Shown here: piece after piece, positions 18,598 to 26,897 of the stretch | How positions within the stretch are numbered: position 1 is the first letter of the stretch | How the letters are laid out: each line of letters begins with the position of its first letter | From: CBDFGQ01 sp965247295 | GTDB taxonomy: Bacteria > Chloroflexota > Dehalococcoidia > Lucifugimonadales > JAGWBF01 | NCBI GenBank assembly: GCA_965247295.1 | Contig: CBDFGQ010000006.1 | Location: 483,699 to 547,698 of the forward strand | Length of the DNA: 64,000 bases | Reading direction: 5' to 3' | Translations under genes and position numbers: made by a program | Notes under the pieces: model-generated | Database searches by the model: none | The model's input: only the letters and a program-made list of their open reading frames with translations | What the model was told of the DNA's origin: nothing

Positions 18598-18674
18598 TGG
18601 TCGGGGCGCCCGGATTTGAACCGGGGGCCCCCTGCACCCCATGCAGGTGCGCTACCGGGCTGCGCCACGCCCCG
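18598..18674 (-). tRNA. tRNA-Pro(GGG), CCA encoded
   Basis: 77-nt cloverleaf on the minus strand. The acceptor stem is CGGGGCG/CGCCCCG with discriminator A and encoded CCA. The D arm contains GGCGCAGCCCGGTAGCGC. The anticodon stem CCTGC/GCAGG encloses loop ATGGGGT (anticodon GGG). The T arm is CCCGG TTCAAAT CCGGG. It closely follows the bacterial proline consensus. Confidence 0.96.
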
Positions 18675-18803
18675 ACTCTGAGTCTAAGATACCACAGGCA
18701 TATCCCTACATCAAGCGTATCCAGCGGAGTCTCCGATCACCGATCGATGCTGAGGGCGGGCTTCTCGTTGACCTGACTGAATGGCGTTGATAGAATTGAG
18801 CCG

Positions 18804-20570
18804 ATGACACTCACGTTGCGAAAAAAGACGCTAATCGTCGTTACCGCGACGTTCATCGGTCTGATCGCGATCCTCTACTTAACGCTCCGGAGCATCATGA
18901 TAAACAGCTTCGAGCAAGTGGAGGATATGGACGTCCGCAAGGATGTCCAGCGTTTCCAAACAGCTCTTATCAACGGACTGGACGGGACCAGTCTGATTGC
19001 GGAAGACTACGCCCAATGGGACGTGACCTACGATTTCGTACTGGAGCCCAGCGAGGAGTACGTCCGTCTGTACCTCACAGACCAGACTTTCTCAGACGCA
19101 CGTCTTAACCTGGTGCTGTACATTAACTCCGCAGGGGAGATTGTGTTCGGCAGCGGGTACGACCTGGAAAGTGGTGCACAAACTCCGGTGCCGGAGAGCG
19201 TGCTAACGCATCTGACGCCGGAAGGTCCCCTGCTGAACCACCCAGACCAGGGAAGGGGCCCACGGGGGTTGCTGTTGCTTGAAGAGGGCCCGATGCTGGT
19301 CGTCTCCGAATACATCCAGTCCAGCCTAGGAACGGGGCCCAGGGCGGGCTCGCTTATCCTGGGACGCTACCTGGATGCGGCGGAGGTGGACAGGCTGGGC
19401 AACCTTACGCTGCTGTCTCTCACCGTTCATCGCTACAGCAACGAAGCGATGCCCCTGGACTTTCTGGAGGCTCGCTCCTCCCTTTCGTCGGAGGCCTCGA
19501 CGGTGGTGCGTGCCCTAGGCGACGACTCCGTGGGCGGATATACCTTGGTGGAGGACATTTACGGGATGCCCATACTGCTGGTCCGGGTCGACATGCCGCG
19601 GGACGTGATAGCTCGTGGCCGCGATGCTCTTGCATACCTGCTCATCGCGTTGGTGGCCGTCGGCGTGGTGCTTGTTGCTGTCATCGCCTTCCTGCTGGAC
19701 AAGCTGGTGGTGTCGCGAGTGTCCCGGCTCAACAGGGACGTGAGCGGCATCAGGTCCACCACCGACCTGTCGGCCAGGGTCGCGACCCAGGGTAGCGACG
19801 AGTTGTCTAACCTGGGCGGCGCCATTAACGGCATGCTGGTCGGCCTGGAGGATGCCCACAAACGGGAAGAGGCGTACCTGGAGGAGATCACGGCAGAGCG
19901 GGAGAAGTCGGAGAGGCTGCTCCTCAACATCCTGCCCGTCCCGATAGCGGAGAGACTAAAACGTGGCGAAAGCACCATCGCCGACAGCTTCGCAGAGGTG
20001 AGTGTCCTATTTGCCGACGTGGTTGACTTCACCGGCTTATCGGCCCGAATACCCGCTAAGGAGCTTGTGGAGCTGCTAAATCAGGTATTCTCGGGATTTG
20101 ATCGGCTGAGCGAGAAGCATGGTCTGGAGAAGATCAAGACCATCGGAGATGCATACATGGTTGTGGGTGGTCTACCGACTCCGCGACCGGACCACGCCGA
20201 CGCCATCGCGGAGATGGCGCTGGATATGCAGGACCAGATAAAACGTTTCAATGTGGAGCAGGGCCATAGTTGTAGTATCCGAATAGGTATCAACACCGGG
20301 CCGGTCATAGCCGGGGTAATTGGGACCAAGAAGTTCATATACGACCTGTGGGGAGACGCAGTGAACACCGCGAGCCGTATGGAGTCCAACGGGATTGGGG
20401 GCTCCATTCAGGTGACTCCTGCGACCTACGAGCGGCTGCGGGACAGGTTCCTGCTCGAGGAGCGGGGAGTGATCGAGGTGAAGGGTAAGGGAGAGATGCT
20501 GACTTACCTCCTCAAGGGGAGAAGGGTTGCGGTGGAGCATAAGCCCGCTCTGATAGACGCCGACAGCTGA
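18804..20570 (+). CDS. Membrane adenylate cyclase with CHASE4 and HAMP domains
   Basis: 588-residue class III nucleotide cyclase. TM1 lies at about 9-30. The extracellular CHASE4-type sensor (about 35-255) includes DYAQWDVTYDFV. TM2 lies at about 275-297 and the HAMP at about 298-350, then a coiled linker. The catalytic domain (about 390-560) has VLFADVVDFT and GDAYMVVGG. Substrate selection follows the adenylate pattern: Lys in EKIKTIGDAY and Asp in YDLWGDAVN. It stands alone, flanked by tRNA-Pro and the nitrile hydratase pair. Input ligand is unknown. Confidence 0.9.
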   Translation: MTLTLRKKTLIVVTATFIGLIAILYLTLRSIMINSFEQVEDMDVRKDVQRFQTALINGLDGTSLIAEDYAQWDVTYDFVLEPSEEYVRLYLTDQTFSDARLNLVLYINSAGEIVFGSGYDLESGAQTPVPESVLTHLTPEGPLLNHPDQGRGPRGLLLLEEGPMLVVSEYIQSSLGTGPRAGSLILGRYLDAAEVDRLGNLTLLSLTVHRYSNEAMPLDFLEARSSLSSEASTVVRALGDDSVGGYTLVEDIYGMPILLVRVDMPRDVIARGRDALAYLLIALVAVGVVLVAVIAFLLDKLVVSRVSRLNRDVSGIRSTTDLSARVATQGSDELSNLGGAINGMLVGLEDAHKREEAYLEEITAEREKSERLLLNILPVPIAERLKRGESTIADSFAEVSVLFADVVDFTGLSARIPAKELVELLNQVFSGFDRLSEKHGLEKIKTIGDAYMVVGGLPTPRPDHADAIAEMALDMQDQIKRFNVEQGHSCSIRIGINTGPVIAGVIGTKKFIYDLWGDAVNTASRMESNGIGGSIQVTPATYERLRDRFLLEERGVIEVKGKGEMLTYLLKGRRVAVEHKPALIDADS

Positions 20571-20655
20571 GCACCGTGCATTCCCGTCGGGGCCACTAGA
20601 GCCGGCTGGTGCTTAAGGGGCCGGTGAGGTATCCAGACACTGAAAGGACGTTCGT

Positions 20656-21132
20656 ATGGCTCACAAATATAGCGTGGGCGACAGGGTTAGGGTGAAGGAC
20701 GAGGTGCCGGGTGGGAGCAACAGGACGCCGTTCTTTATCCGGGGCAAAAAGGGGGTAGTGGCCCACTATCACGGGCTGGCCGAGAACCCCAGAGACCTCG
20801 CTTATGGCGGCACCGGTGAACCCCCGCTGCCCCTGTACTCCGTATCCTTCCATCTGGCCCATCTGTACGACGAGGACCCGCAGCTAGTCCATGACCGGGT
20901 GCTGGTGGATGTGTGGGAGGACTGGCTTGAAGCCGTTTCGCCGGTCGCACCCTTGGGGCCGGCCATCGACAGGGAGGAGCACGAGCTGAGCTACTATGAT
21001 AAGCGCACCTCCGCCCTCCAGAATTTGCTGCGCCAGAAAGGGCTAATTAATACGGACGAGACCCGGAGGCTGGTGGCCGAATTCGATTTCCGGAAGAAGG
21101 GTGCGTCTCACCCCATGGTGGACCCACCTTAA
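20656..21132 (+). CDS. Nitrile hydratase beta-like subunit (short form)
   Basis: 158 residues. MAHKYSVGDRVRVKDEVPGG, FIRGKKGVVAHYHG and PLYSVSFHLAHLY match the SH3-like C-terminal domain of nitrile hydratase beta. Full beta subunits are about 220 residues and also have an N-terminal helical half, which is absent here; thiocyanate hydrolase beta is about this size. The last 60 residues (ELSYYDKRTSALQNLLRQKG) resemble the first helices of the next gene's product. A frame upstream for the missing half was not seen. It lies directly upstream of the alpha-like gene, in the beta-alpha order of cobalt enzymes. Confidence 0.8.
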   Translation: MAHKYSVGDRVRVKDEVPGGSNRTPFFIRGKKGVVAHYHGLAENPRDLAYGGTGEPPLPLYSVSFHLAHLYDEDPQLVHDRVLVDVWEDWLEAVSPVAPLGPAIDREEHELSYYDKRTSALQNLLRQKGLINTDETRRLVAEFDFRKKGASHPMVDPP

Positions 21133-21151
21133 AGCTAAAATATGGGAGGCA

Positions 21152-21790
21152 ATGATGGTCGAGGTTGAGCACGACGCGCTCCATATCCCCTTAGGGGACC
21201 ACGAGGAGACCTACTACGAGAAGCGCATCATCGCCCTGTGCAATCTGATGATGGACAAGGGAATCATATCGGCTCAGGAGCTCCTGGACGTCCTCAAGGA
21301 GAACGAGGAGATGAATCCGTCCATCGGGGCACGGGTAGTCGCCAGGGCCTGGGTGGACCCTGACTTCAAGCAGAGGCTCCTGAAGGACGGCAAAGGGACT
21401 CTAGGAGAGATGGGCATCCCCCTCAAGCGCCTCCAGGACCTCCGGGTGATGGAGAACACTGAGGCGGTGCACCACGTGGTCGTGTGCACCCTGTGCTCCT
21501 GCTATCCCATTCCCTTGCTGGGTCCGCCTCCGGAGTGGTACAAGAGCGAGGCCTACAGGTCGCGTGCGGCCAGGGAACCCCGAGCCGTGCTGACGGAGTT
21601 CGGGCTGAAACTGGACGACGATATCGAGGTCAGGGTCGTGGACGCCACCTCCGAGGTCCGATACCTCGTCCTTCCCCTGCGGCCGGCGGGCACGGAGGGA
21701 ATGAGCGAAGGGGAGCTGGCGGCCCTGGTCACCCGGGACAGCATGATCGGGACGGGGCAAGCGCAGGAGCCGTTGTCCCAGACGGCGTAG
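21152..21790 (+). CDS. Nitrile hydratase alpha / thiocyanate hydrolase gamma subunit, cobalt type
   Basis: About 213 residues. The metal-binding loop VVCTLCSCYPIPLLG has the CTLCSC form with Thr, known for Co(III) enzymes (iron enzymes have Ser). PPEWYKSEAYRSRAAREPR follows, as in the family. An open frame extends back to 21101. The tandem ATGs at 21152 and 21155 are preferred, because GGGAGG lies just before them and the longer form would overlap the beta gene. No activator or cobalt transporter gene is adjacent. Substrate (nitrile or thiocyanate) is not decided by sequence. Confidence 0.87.
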   Translation: MMVEVEHDALHIPLGDHEETYYEKRIIALCNLMMDKGIISAQELLDVLKENEEMNPSIGARVVARAWVDPDFKQRLLKDGKGTLGEMGIPLKRLQDLRVMENTEAVHHVVVCTLCSCYPIPLLGPPPEWYKSEAYRSRAAREPRAVLTEFGLKLDDDIEVRVVDATSEVRYLVLPLRPAGTEGMSEGELAALVTRDSMIGTGQAQEPLSQTA

Positions 21791-21891
21791 GGATGCACTC
21801 ACGCTAACCAGTCCTACCGGGGTCCGATCGCGGGGACTTCCTCTTCTCGAACTCGGGGAGCATCCTGTCCCTGGATCGTCCGGGACTGAGA

Positions 21892-22015
21892 GCCTGTCCT
21901 GAGCTAGCCGAAGGATGAGGGAAATCATCCCCATCCTAGCCTTCCCCCATCGAGGGGGAAGGTACATGACAAGCTCCTCTCCCCAGGTGGGAGAGGATTG
22001 AGGTGAGGGCAAAGG
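21892..22015. repeat. Dispersed palindromic repeat cluster
   Basis: Intergenic stretch of three repeat-like units. The first is CCTGTCCTGAGCTAGCCGAA. The second is a perfect hairpin CCTTCCCCC/GGGGGAAGG (21940-21962). The third is a hairpin CCTCTCCC/GGGAGAGG (21976-21996), continuing into ATTGAGGTGAGGG. The last unit is the reverse complement of the repeat embedded in the gene at 2736-2790. No gene is seen between 21791 and 22040. Confidence 0.7.
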
Positions 22016-22040
22016 GGCTTATGGCCGGGTCGTTTCTGGG

Positions 22041-23741
22041 CTAAATAACGGGATCGCCCAGGCCCCAGGTGTCGGGAAGCTCCGGGGTCGGTAAAGGTTT
22101 AATCATCACCTCCACCAGCGCGGCCTGGCCCTCCTCGGTGGCGGCGATGGCACGCTTGAAGGCTGGTACCAGCTCTCCGGGCTCCGCCACTCGTTCCGAA
22201 TGTGCACCAAGGCCCCTGGCGACGGCGCTGAAATCTCCGCCCAGCTCCACCACGCTGCGGGGCGGCGCGCCGGGCTTGTCGATGCCCATCAGGCTTCCTC
22301 CGATGCCGCCGTTGTTAACGACGATGGTTAGTGTCGGGAGCTTCATGCGGACAGCCGTCTCAATCTCCATTCCGGTCATCCCAAAGGAGGAATCACCCAG
22401 GAGATGGACGACCAGGTGGTCCGGCCGGCCTAGCTTGGCGCCGATGGCGGCACCCATGGACCATCCCATCGCGGCCATGCCGCCCATGCTGATGTAGTTG
22501 CGTGGGCGTGTGGCAATCCAGAAGGGAGAGAGATACCCGCGGCTGCCCCCCGCGTCGTGGAGGGCGATGGTCCTATCCGGGTCAACCACCTGCATCAGGT
22601 CGTGGACTACTCGGTAGCCGTTGATGGGCGTGGTGTCGTCCGTGAGGGTGGGCATCCACTCGCCAAGCCACCTGGCCTTGGCCTGCTGAATCTCCGCCGT
22701 GACCTCCTCCTTGATTCCGCCCTTGCCCTTCCCCAGGCGCTCACGCACCGCGTTTATCAGGTCTCGCAGAGCCAGCTTGGCGTCGGCCAGTATGGCGATG
22801 TCCGCACGGTATATCTTGTTCAGGTCCTCCGGGTCGGCGTTGATGTGGACCAGCTTGACCCCGGTGGGGATGGGCCGTCCGTCGGTGGCGTTGGGCAATC
22901 GAAAGGAGTTGCCTACCGCCAGCACCGCGTCAGCCTTCCGGTTGATGTGGATCGCCGTCCCCGAGGCGTAGCGACTCTTTGGATACACTCCCCCGCCCAT
23001 GGACAGGGGATGGTCTTCGGGGAAGGCGCCTTTCCCCACCAACGTGGTGGCAACGGGCATTGAGAGAAGCTCTGCTAACTCTTTCGCCTCCTCGGAGGCG
23101 TCGGCCGAGAGCACCCCGCCGCCCACGTTCATGATGGGGAAGCTGGCCCGGACCAGTATGTCGGCTGCCATATCGATGTCCCTTGGGTCTGCCGCGGCCT
23201 TCCGTCCCGGGCCAACGGGCTCGTAGTTGAGCTGCTCGGCCGGCGCTTCGGCCAAGAGCACGTCCTGGGGCATCTCCAGCACCACGGGTCCGGGGGAGCC
23301 CGAGCGCAGGGCCGTGAATGCCCGGCGGATGACCTCGGGAATTTGCTCGACCCGGCTCATGGTCCCCTTCCACTTGACGAAGCCATCGAAAATGCTGGAC
23401 GGGACCTCCTGCTGGATCTCCCTTCCCATGCTGCCCAGGGGATGCTGGCCCATGAGCAGCAGGACGGGCACGTTATCGGCGTAGCAGCCCGCTATTCCGG
23501 TCAACGTGTTGGTGGCGCCGGGGCCGGTGCCAGTCATTGCCACGCCTACCTTGCCGGTAGCCCGGGCATAGCCGTCGGCGATATCCACGCCTGGCCGTTC
23601 ATGGCGTGTGGAGAATGCCAGGATAGTTTCCGAGGCCCTTAAAGCAGGCCACAGGGGCGCCAGCCCTCCCCCGGAGAACCCGGCTATGTATTCGACGCCC
23701 TCCTTCTCCAGGGCGAGAATGACACCGTCTCCTCCGCGCAT
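22041..23741 (-). CDS. Thiamine-diphosphate-dependent enzyme, acetolactate synthase-like
   Basis: 566 residues with the three-domain ThDP fold. The N-terminal domain has RHERPGVDIADGYARATGK, where the Glu activates the cofactor, and MTGTGPGATNTLTGI. The C-terminal domain has GDSSFGMTGMEIETAVR and, about 28 residues on, VVNNGGIG, the GDx...NN Mg-ThDP motif. AGGAGGTT lies before the ATG. Closest families by feel are oxalyl-CoA decarboxylase, benzaldehyde lyase and ALS-like enzymes; the substrate is unknown. It is 61 nt downstream of an SDR and LLM oxidoreductase on the same strand, suggesting a catabolic operon. Confidence 0.82.
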   Translation of the reverse strand: MRGGDGVILALEKEGVEYIAGFSGGGLAPLWPALRASETILAFSTRHERPGVDIADGYARATGKVGVAMTGTGPGATNTLTGIAGCYADNVPVLLLMGQHPLGSMGREIQQEVPSSIFDGFVKWKGTMSRVEQIPEVIRRAFTALRSGSPGPVVLEMPQDVLLAEAPAEQLNYEPVGPGRKAAADPRDIDMAADILVRASFPIMNVGGGVLSADASEEAKELAELLSMPVATTLVGKGAFPEDHPLSMGGGVYPKSRYASGTAIHINRKADAVLAVGNSFRLPNATDGRPIPTGVKLVHINADPEDLNKIYRADIAILADAKLALRDLINAVRERLGKGKGGIKEEVTAEIQQAKARWLGEWMPTLTDDTTPINGYRVVHDLMQVVDPDRTIALHDAGGSRGYLSPFWIATRPRNYISMGGMAAMGWSMGAAIGAKLGRPDHLVVHLLGDSSFGMTGMEIETAVRMKLPTLTIVVNNGGIGGSLMGIDKPGAPPRSVVELGGDFSAVARGLGAHSERVAEPGELVPAFKRAIAATEEGQAALVEVMIKPLPTPELPDTWGLGDPVI

Positions 23742-23802
23742 GGCAACCTCCTTTTGCCTTGTATGGCTCTGTGGTCCCGTCAGGGGTGCCAGGCGTCGGC
23801 TG

Positions 23803-24552
23803 CTATCGGGCCGTTACCCCGCCGTCTATGACCAGCTCAGACCCGGTCACGAAAGAGGACTCGTCGGAAGCCAGGTACAGGGCCGCGTAGGCGACGTCTT
23901 CGGCGGTTCCTATTCTCCCCAGGAGGGTGTTGGCCGCCGCTTCCGCACGGGACCCCGGCTCCGGTCGCACCTGGTCCAGCATGGATGTGTCTATGGTGCC
24001 CGGATGTATTGAGTTGGCCCTTATGCCCTCCATGCCGTACTGGACTGCCGTGCCCTTGGTCAGCAGCCGGACAGCCCCCTTTGAGGTGTTGTAAGCGGCG
24101 CTTCTGGCGTCCCCAACCAGGCCGGCCGCCGAAGAGATGTTGATGATGGAGCCCCCGCCGGCCTTTCGCATTTCGGGGATCGCCAGCTTGGTCCCCAGGA
24201 AGACGCCCTTGACGTTGACATCCATGATCTGGTCCCATACCTCTACGGTGGTCTCCTCTACCTTGCCTCGTCTCCAAATCCCAGCGTTGTTGACCAGCAC
24301 GTCGAGCTTGCCGTAGGTGGATACGGCGGCCTCGATGGCCTGGCCCCAGTCCGCTTCTCTGGTCACGTCGAGGTGCACGAACAGGGCTTCGCTTCCCGCC
24401 TCTCTGACCTCCGCCGCGACCTGTGTGCCTTCCTGGTCCAGGATGTCTCCGATGACCACCTTGGCCCCCTCCCGCGCGAAAAGCCTGGCCTCAGCGGCGC
24501 CCTGCCCCCGAGCCCCGCCACTGATAAGGGCCACTTTACCGTCAAGTCTCAT
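23803..24552 (-). CDS. Short-chain dehydrogenase/reductase (SDR)
   Basis: 249-residue classical SDR. The cofactor loop is ISGGARGQGAAEA (TGxxxGxG type). Asp in VVIGDILD points to NAD(H) preference. NNAG is at about 88-91, Ser is in INISSAAG and the catalytic YNTSK follows. The C-terminus ends FVTGSELVIDGGVTAR. Length is normal. Its ATG overlaps the stop of the LLM oxidoreductase gene (ATGA), so the two are translationally coupled. Substrate cannot be inferred. Confidence 0.88.
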   Translation of the reverse strand: MRLDGKVALISGGARGQGAAEARLFAREGAKVVIGDILDQEGTQVAAEVREAGSEALFVHLDVTREADWGQAIEAAVSTYGKLDVLVNNAGIWRRGKVEETTVEVWDQIMDVNVKGVFLGTKLAIPEMRKAGGGSIINISSAAGLVGDARSAAYNTSKGAVRLLTKGTAVQYGMEGIRANSIHPGTIDTSMLDQVRPEPGSRAEAAANTLLGRIGTAEDVAYAALYLASDESSFVTGSELVIDGGVTAR

Positions 24553-25466
24553 GTACTGATTGTTCCCACGTTCTGGGTGAAATACTCCTTAAACTGCTCG
24601 AGGTGGTCTAGATGTTCCTTCAGTGATCGTAGCCCGCCTCGCCTCGTTTCCACCGTGAGCCCCGTGGCCCCAATGTCCAGCCAGGCTCTGACCTGTCGGT
24701 CCCAGTCCTCGGTATCCCGGCCGGATATTTTCACCCGGCACTCCATGCCGATGGAGGCCGGGTCCCGTCCAGCCTCTCGAGCGAACCCGTGGAGACGGGC
24801 GATGGCGTCCCGCCAGGGAGCATCGGACCCAAAGAACTCGTTAGGGAACCAGCCGTCGGATATCCGGGCGATGCGGCGCAGCACCCGGTCACTGGGCAGG
24901 GGGGCCACCGGCCCGCCGGCGCCCATCCAGACGGGAATGGGTCGCTGCACGGGCAATGGATTGATTCCCGCGTCGGTTATGTGGTGCCAGCGGCCCGTGT
25001 AGCTGACCGTTTCCTGGGTCCAGAGGGCCCTCATCACCTCTATTTGCTCCTCGCTCCGAAGGCCCCGGTTGTGGAAATCCTCGCCCAGGGCGTCGAACTC
25101 CAGCTCGTTCCAGCCCACGCCGACTCCCAGGCGTAGCCGACCCCCGGACAGCACGTCCACCTCGGCCGCCTGTTTCGCCACCAGCGCCGTCTGCCGTTGA
25201 GGGAGGATAAGGATCCCGGTGGCCAGCCGCAGCCTTGTGGTAATGGCGGCGATGTAGCCCATCAGGGTGAGGGATTCGTGGACCAAGCTCTTGTGGGAAT
25301 ACTGGGCCCCTCCCAGCTCTGTATGGAACCGGGGGTCGCCTCCCAGGACGTGGTCGGCGATGAACAGATGGGAGTAGCCCAGGTCCTCCACCGCCTTTAC
25401 GTACTCCCGGATATTTAGAGGGTCGGCCCCGATCTCAGTCTGGGGAAAGATGGCTCCAACCTGCAC
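24549..25466 (-). CDS. LLM-class flavin/F420-dependent oxidoreductase
   Basis: About 305 residues, luciferase-like TIM barrel. It reads VQVGAIFPQTEIGADPLNIREYV, LFIADHVLG, LATGILILPQRQTALVAKQAAEVDVLSGGRLRLGVG in order, the standard family pattern. The open frame runs back to 25580, but those extra residues look non-coding. GTG at 25466 is preceded by GAAGGGAGG and starts exactly at the conserved beta-1 strand, so it is chosen. First gene of the LLM-SDR-ThDP set. Cofactor F420 is more likely than FMN by similarity, unproved. Confidence 0.85.
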   Translation of the reverse strand: MQVGAIFPQTEIGADPLNIREYVKAVEDLGYSHLFIADHVLGGDPRFHTELGGAQYSHKSLVHESLTLMGYIAAITTRLRLATGILILPQRQTALVAKQAAEVDVLSGGRLRLGVGVGWNELEFDALGEDFHNRGLRSEEQIEVMRALWTQETVSYTGRWHHITDAGINPLPVQRPIPVWMGAGGPVAPLPSDRVLRRIARISDGWFPNEFFGSDAPWRDAIARLHGFAREAGRDPASIGMECRVKISGRDTEDWDRQVRAWLDIGATGLTVETRRGGLRSLKEHLDHLEQFKEYFTQNVGTIST

Positions 25467-25742
25467 GGGCGCCCTCCCTTCGGGGCCCCACCGTCCGGGC
25501 GATTTGGCAACGACGCGCCCCCGGTGCGGTCCGATAGGTAATCCTGGAAGACACTGCCTTATATGGAGTGAAGTATCCACGCTCGACGGAGTTCAGTCAA
25601 TATGAGCTCGGGTCAATGGCCGGATTGCCCCCGACTTGCCGAGGAAGGGTGGCTGGGGTAGAGTAGGGAGGTTCTCCACCTGCCTGCAAGGGGTGGGTAT
25701 GGGGCCGTTGAGAGTGCGGTGGTGCGATCAGGAGGAGGGTAC

Positions 25743-26792
25743 ATGCGATTCGGCCACTTCTTTTATCCGATGAATTTCGACGCCTCGCGTGACTACCAGG
25801 CGATCGAGGACTGCCTGTACGAGGCGGAGTTGGTAGAGGAGTTGGGCCTGGATGCCATCTGGCTGGCCGAACACCACTTCACGGGGGAGGTGGTCTACGG
25901 GGATCCGCTGGTCTTCGCCAGCGCAATAGCTGCCAGGACCAAGCGCGTACTTCTGGGGTTCGGGATACTGGAGATGGCGCTGCACAACCCGGTCCGGCTG
26001 GCTATCCAGATCGCCCTGCTGGACAACCTGAGCCGCGGGCGGGTCGTGGTGGGAACGGGGAGGGGCTCCAACTACAATGCCTACGAGTACCTGGGCTTCG
26101 GCACCACCGTGGACGAGGGTCCCGAGCTGCTGGATGAGGCGGAGGACCTGTTGGTCAAGGCGTGGACGACGGAGAACCTGGACTACCACGGAAAGTTCTG
26201 GCGGGTTTCCCTGCCGGCCGTTCGTCCCAGGCCCTATCAGAAGCCACACCCTCCATTGGCGAGGGCGTACATCGGTGAGGAGTCGGTAAAGGCCATGGCG
26301 GCCATAGGCAGGCCGGTGCTCCTCCGGGGCCGCTCAACTGAGGCCCTTGGCCAGTCCCTTCAGATCTATCGCGACACCATGCTGGCTGCCGGGTTCTCGG
26401 AGCCAGAGGTGGAGGCGGCCCTAGACCAGTGCTGGGTCTGGCGCGAGACTTACCTGGCCGAGACCGATGGCCAGGCCATGGACGAATTTCTACCCGCGTT
26501 CCACGGCGCCTACGAGCGAATGGTGGACCTCCGAGAGCGATGGAACCCTAAAGGCCAACCCGTCCCCGATCAGCCGCCGCCCCTTCCGCGCTCCGCCTAC
26601 AAAACGGTTCCCGATCCCAGTGCCAACGAGGTCCTGGTGGGCTCCCCTCGCAGGGTGGGCGAGCAGCTAGCCCTGTTGAGGGACGTGGGAGCCCGAAACC
26701 TGATGCTGACTCACCGTGGACTCATGTCCCGGGAGCGTATTACATCATCCCTGCGGCTCCTCAGCGAGAAAGTAATGCCCCTCTTCCGATAA
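25743..26792 (+). CDS. LLM-class flavin-dependent oxidoreductase
   Basis: 349 residues beginning MRFGHFFYPMNFD. AIWLAEHHFTGEVVYGDPLVFASAIAARTKRV and the LLDNLSRGRVVVGTGRGSN block place it with bacterial luciferase-like monooxygenases. An in-frame ATG 24 nt earlier (25719) is less likely, because GGAGGAGGG (25731-25741 region) sits 4-5 nt before the chosen ATG. It is transcribed divergently from the other LLM gene across a 276-nt gap with no other gene. Substrate unknown. Confidence 0.86.
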   Translation: MRFGHFFYPMNFDASRDYQAIEDCLYEAELVEELGLDAIWLAEHHFTGEVVYGDPLVFASAIAARTKRVLLGFGILEMALHNPVRLAIQIALLDNLSRGRVVVGTGRGSNYNAYEYLGFGTTVDEGPELLDEAEDLLVKAWTTENLDYHGKFWRVSLPAVRPRPYQKPHPPLARAYIGEESVKAMAAIGRPVLLRGRSTEALGQSLQIYRDTMLAAGFSEPEVEAALDQCWVWRETYLAETDGQAMDEFLPAFHGAYERMVDLRERWNPKGQPVPDQPPPLPRSAYKTVPDPSANEVLVGSPRRVGEQLALLRDVGARNLMLTHRGLMSRERITSSLRLLSEKVMPLFR

Positions 26793-26805
26793 GTCTGGTC
26801 ACATT

Positions 26806-26866
26806 AGCCGCAGAGGCACGGAGACACAGAGAAGAGCCAATGAAAAGTTCTCAGTGTCTCTGTGGC
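26806..26866. repeat. Dispersed CAGAG-type inverted repeat
   Basis: AGCCGCAGAGGCACGGAGACA begins the unit. The left arm (26817-26833) and right arm (26848-26865, ending TCAGTGTCTCTGTGG) form an imperfect inverted repeat of about 17 bp. Repeats of the CCGCAGAGACACGGAGA type are scattered in many bacterial genomes. It lies between convergent genes and might also serve as a terminator. Confidence 0.5.
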
Positions 26867-26897
26867 AACCAGCGAGATCGAATGGAGTGCCCGCTAC

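Noticed and set aside
18474..18668. Minus-strand 64-residue open frame
   Set aside because: It runs through tRNA-Pro; the peptide is a known tRNA-derived artefact.
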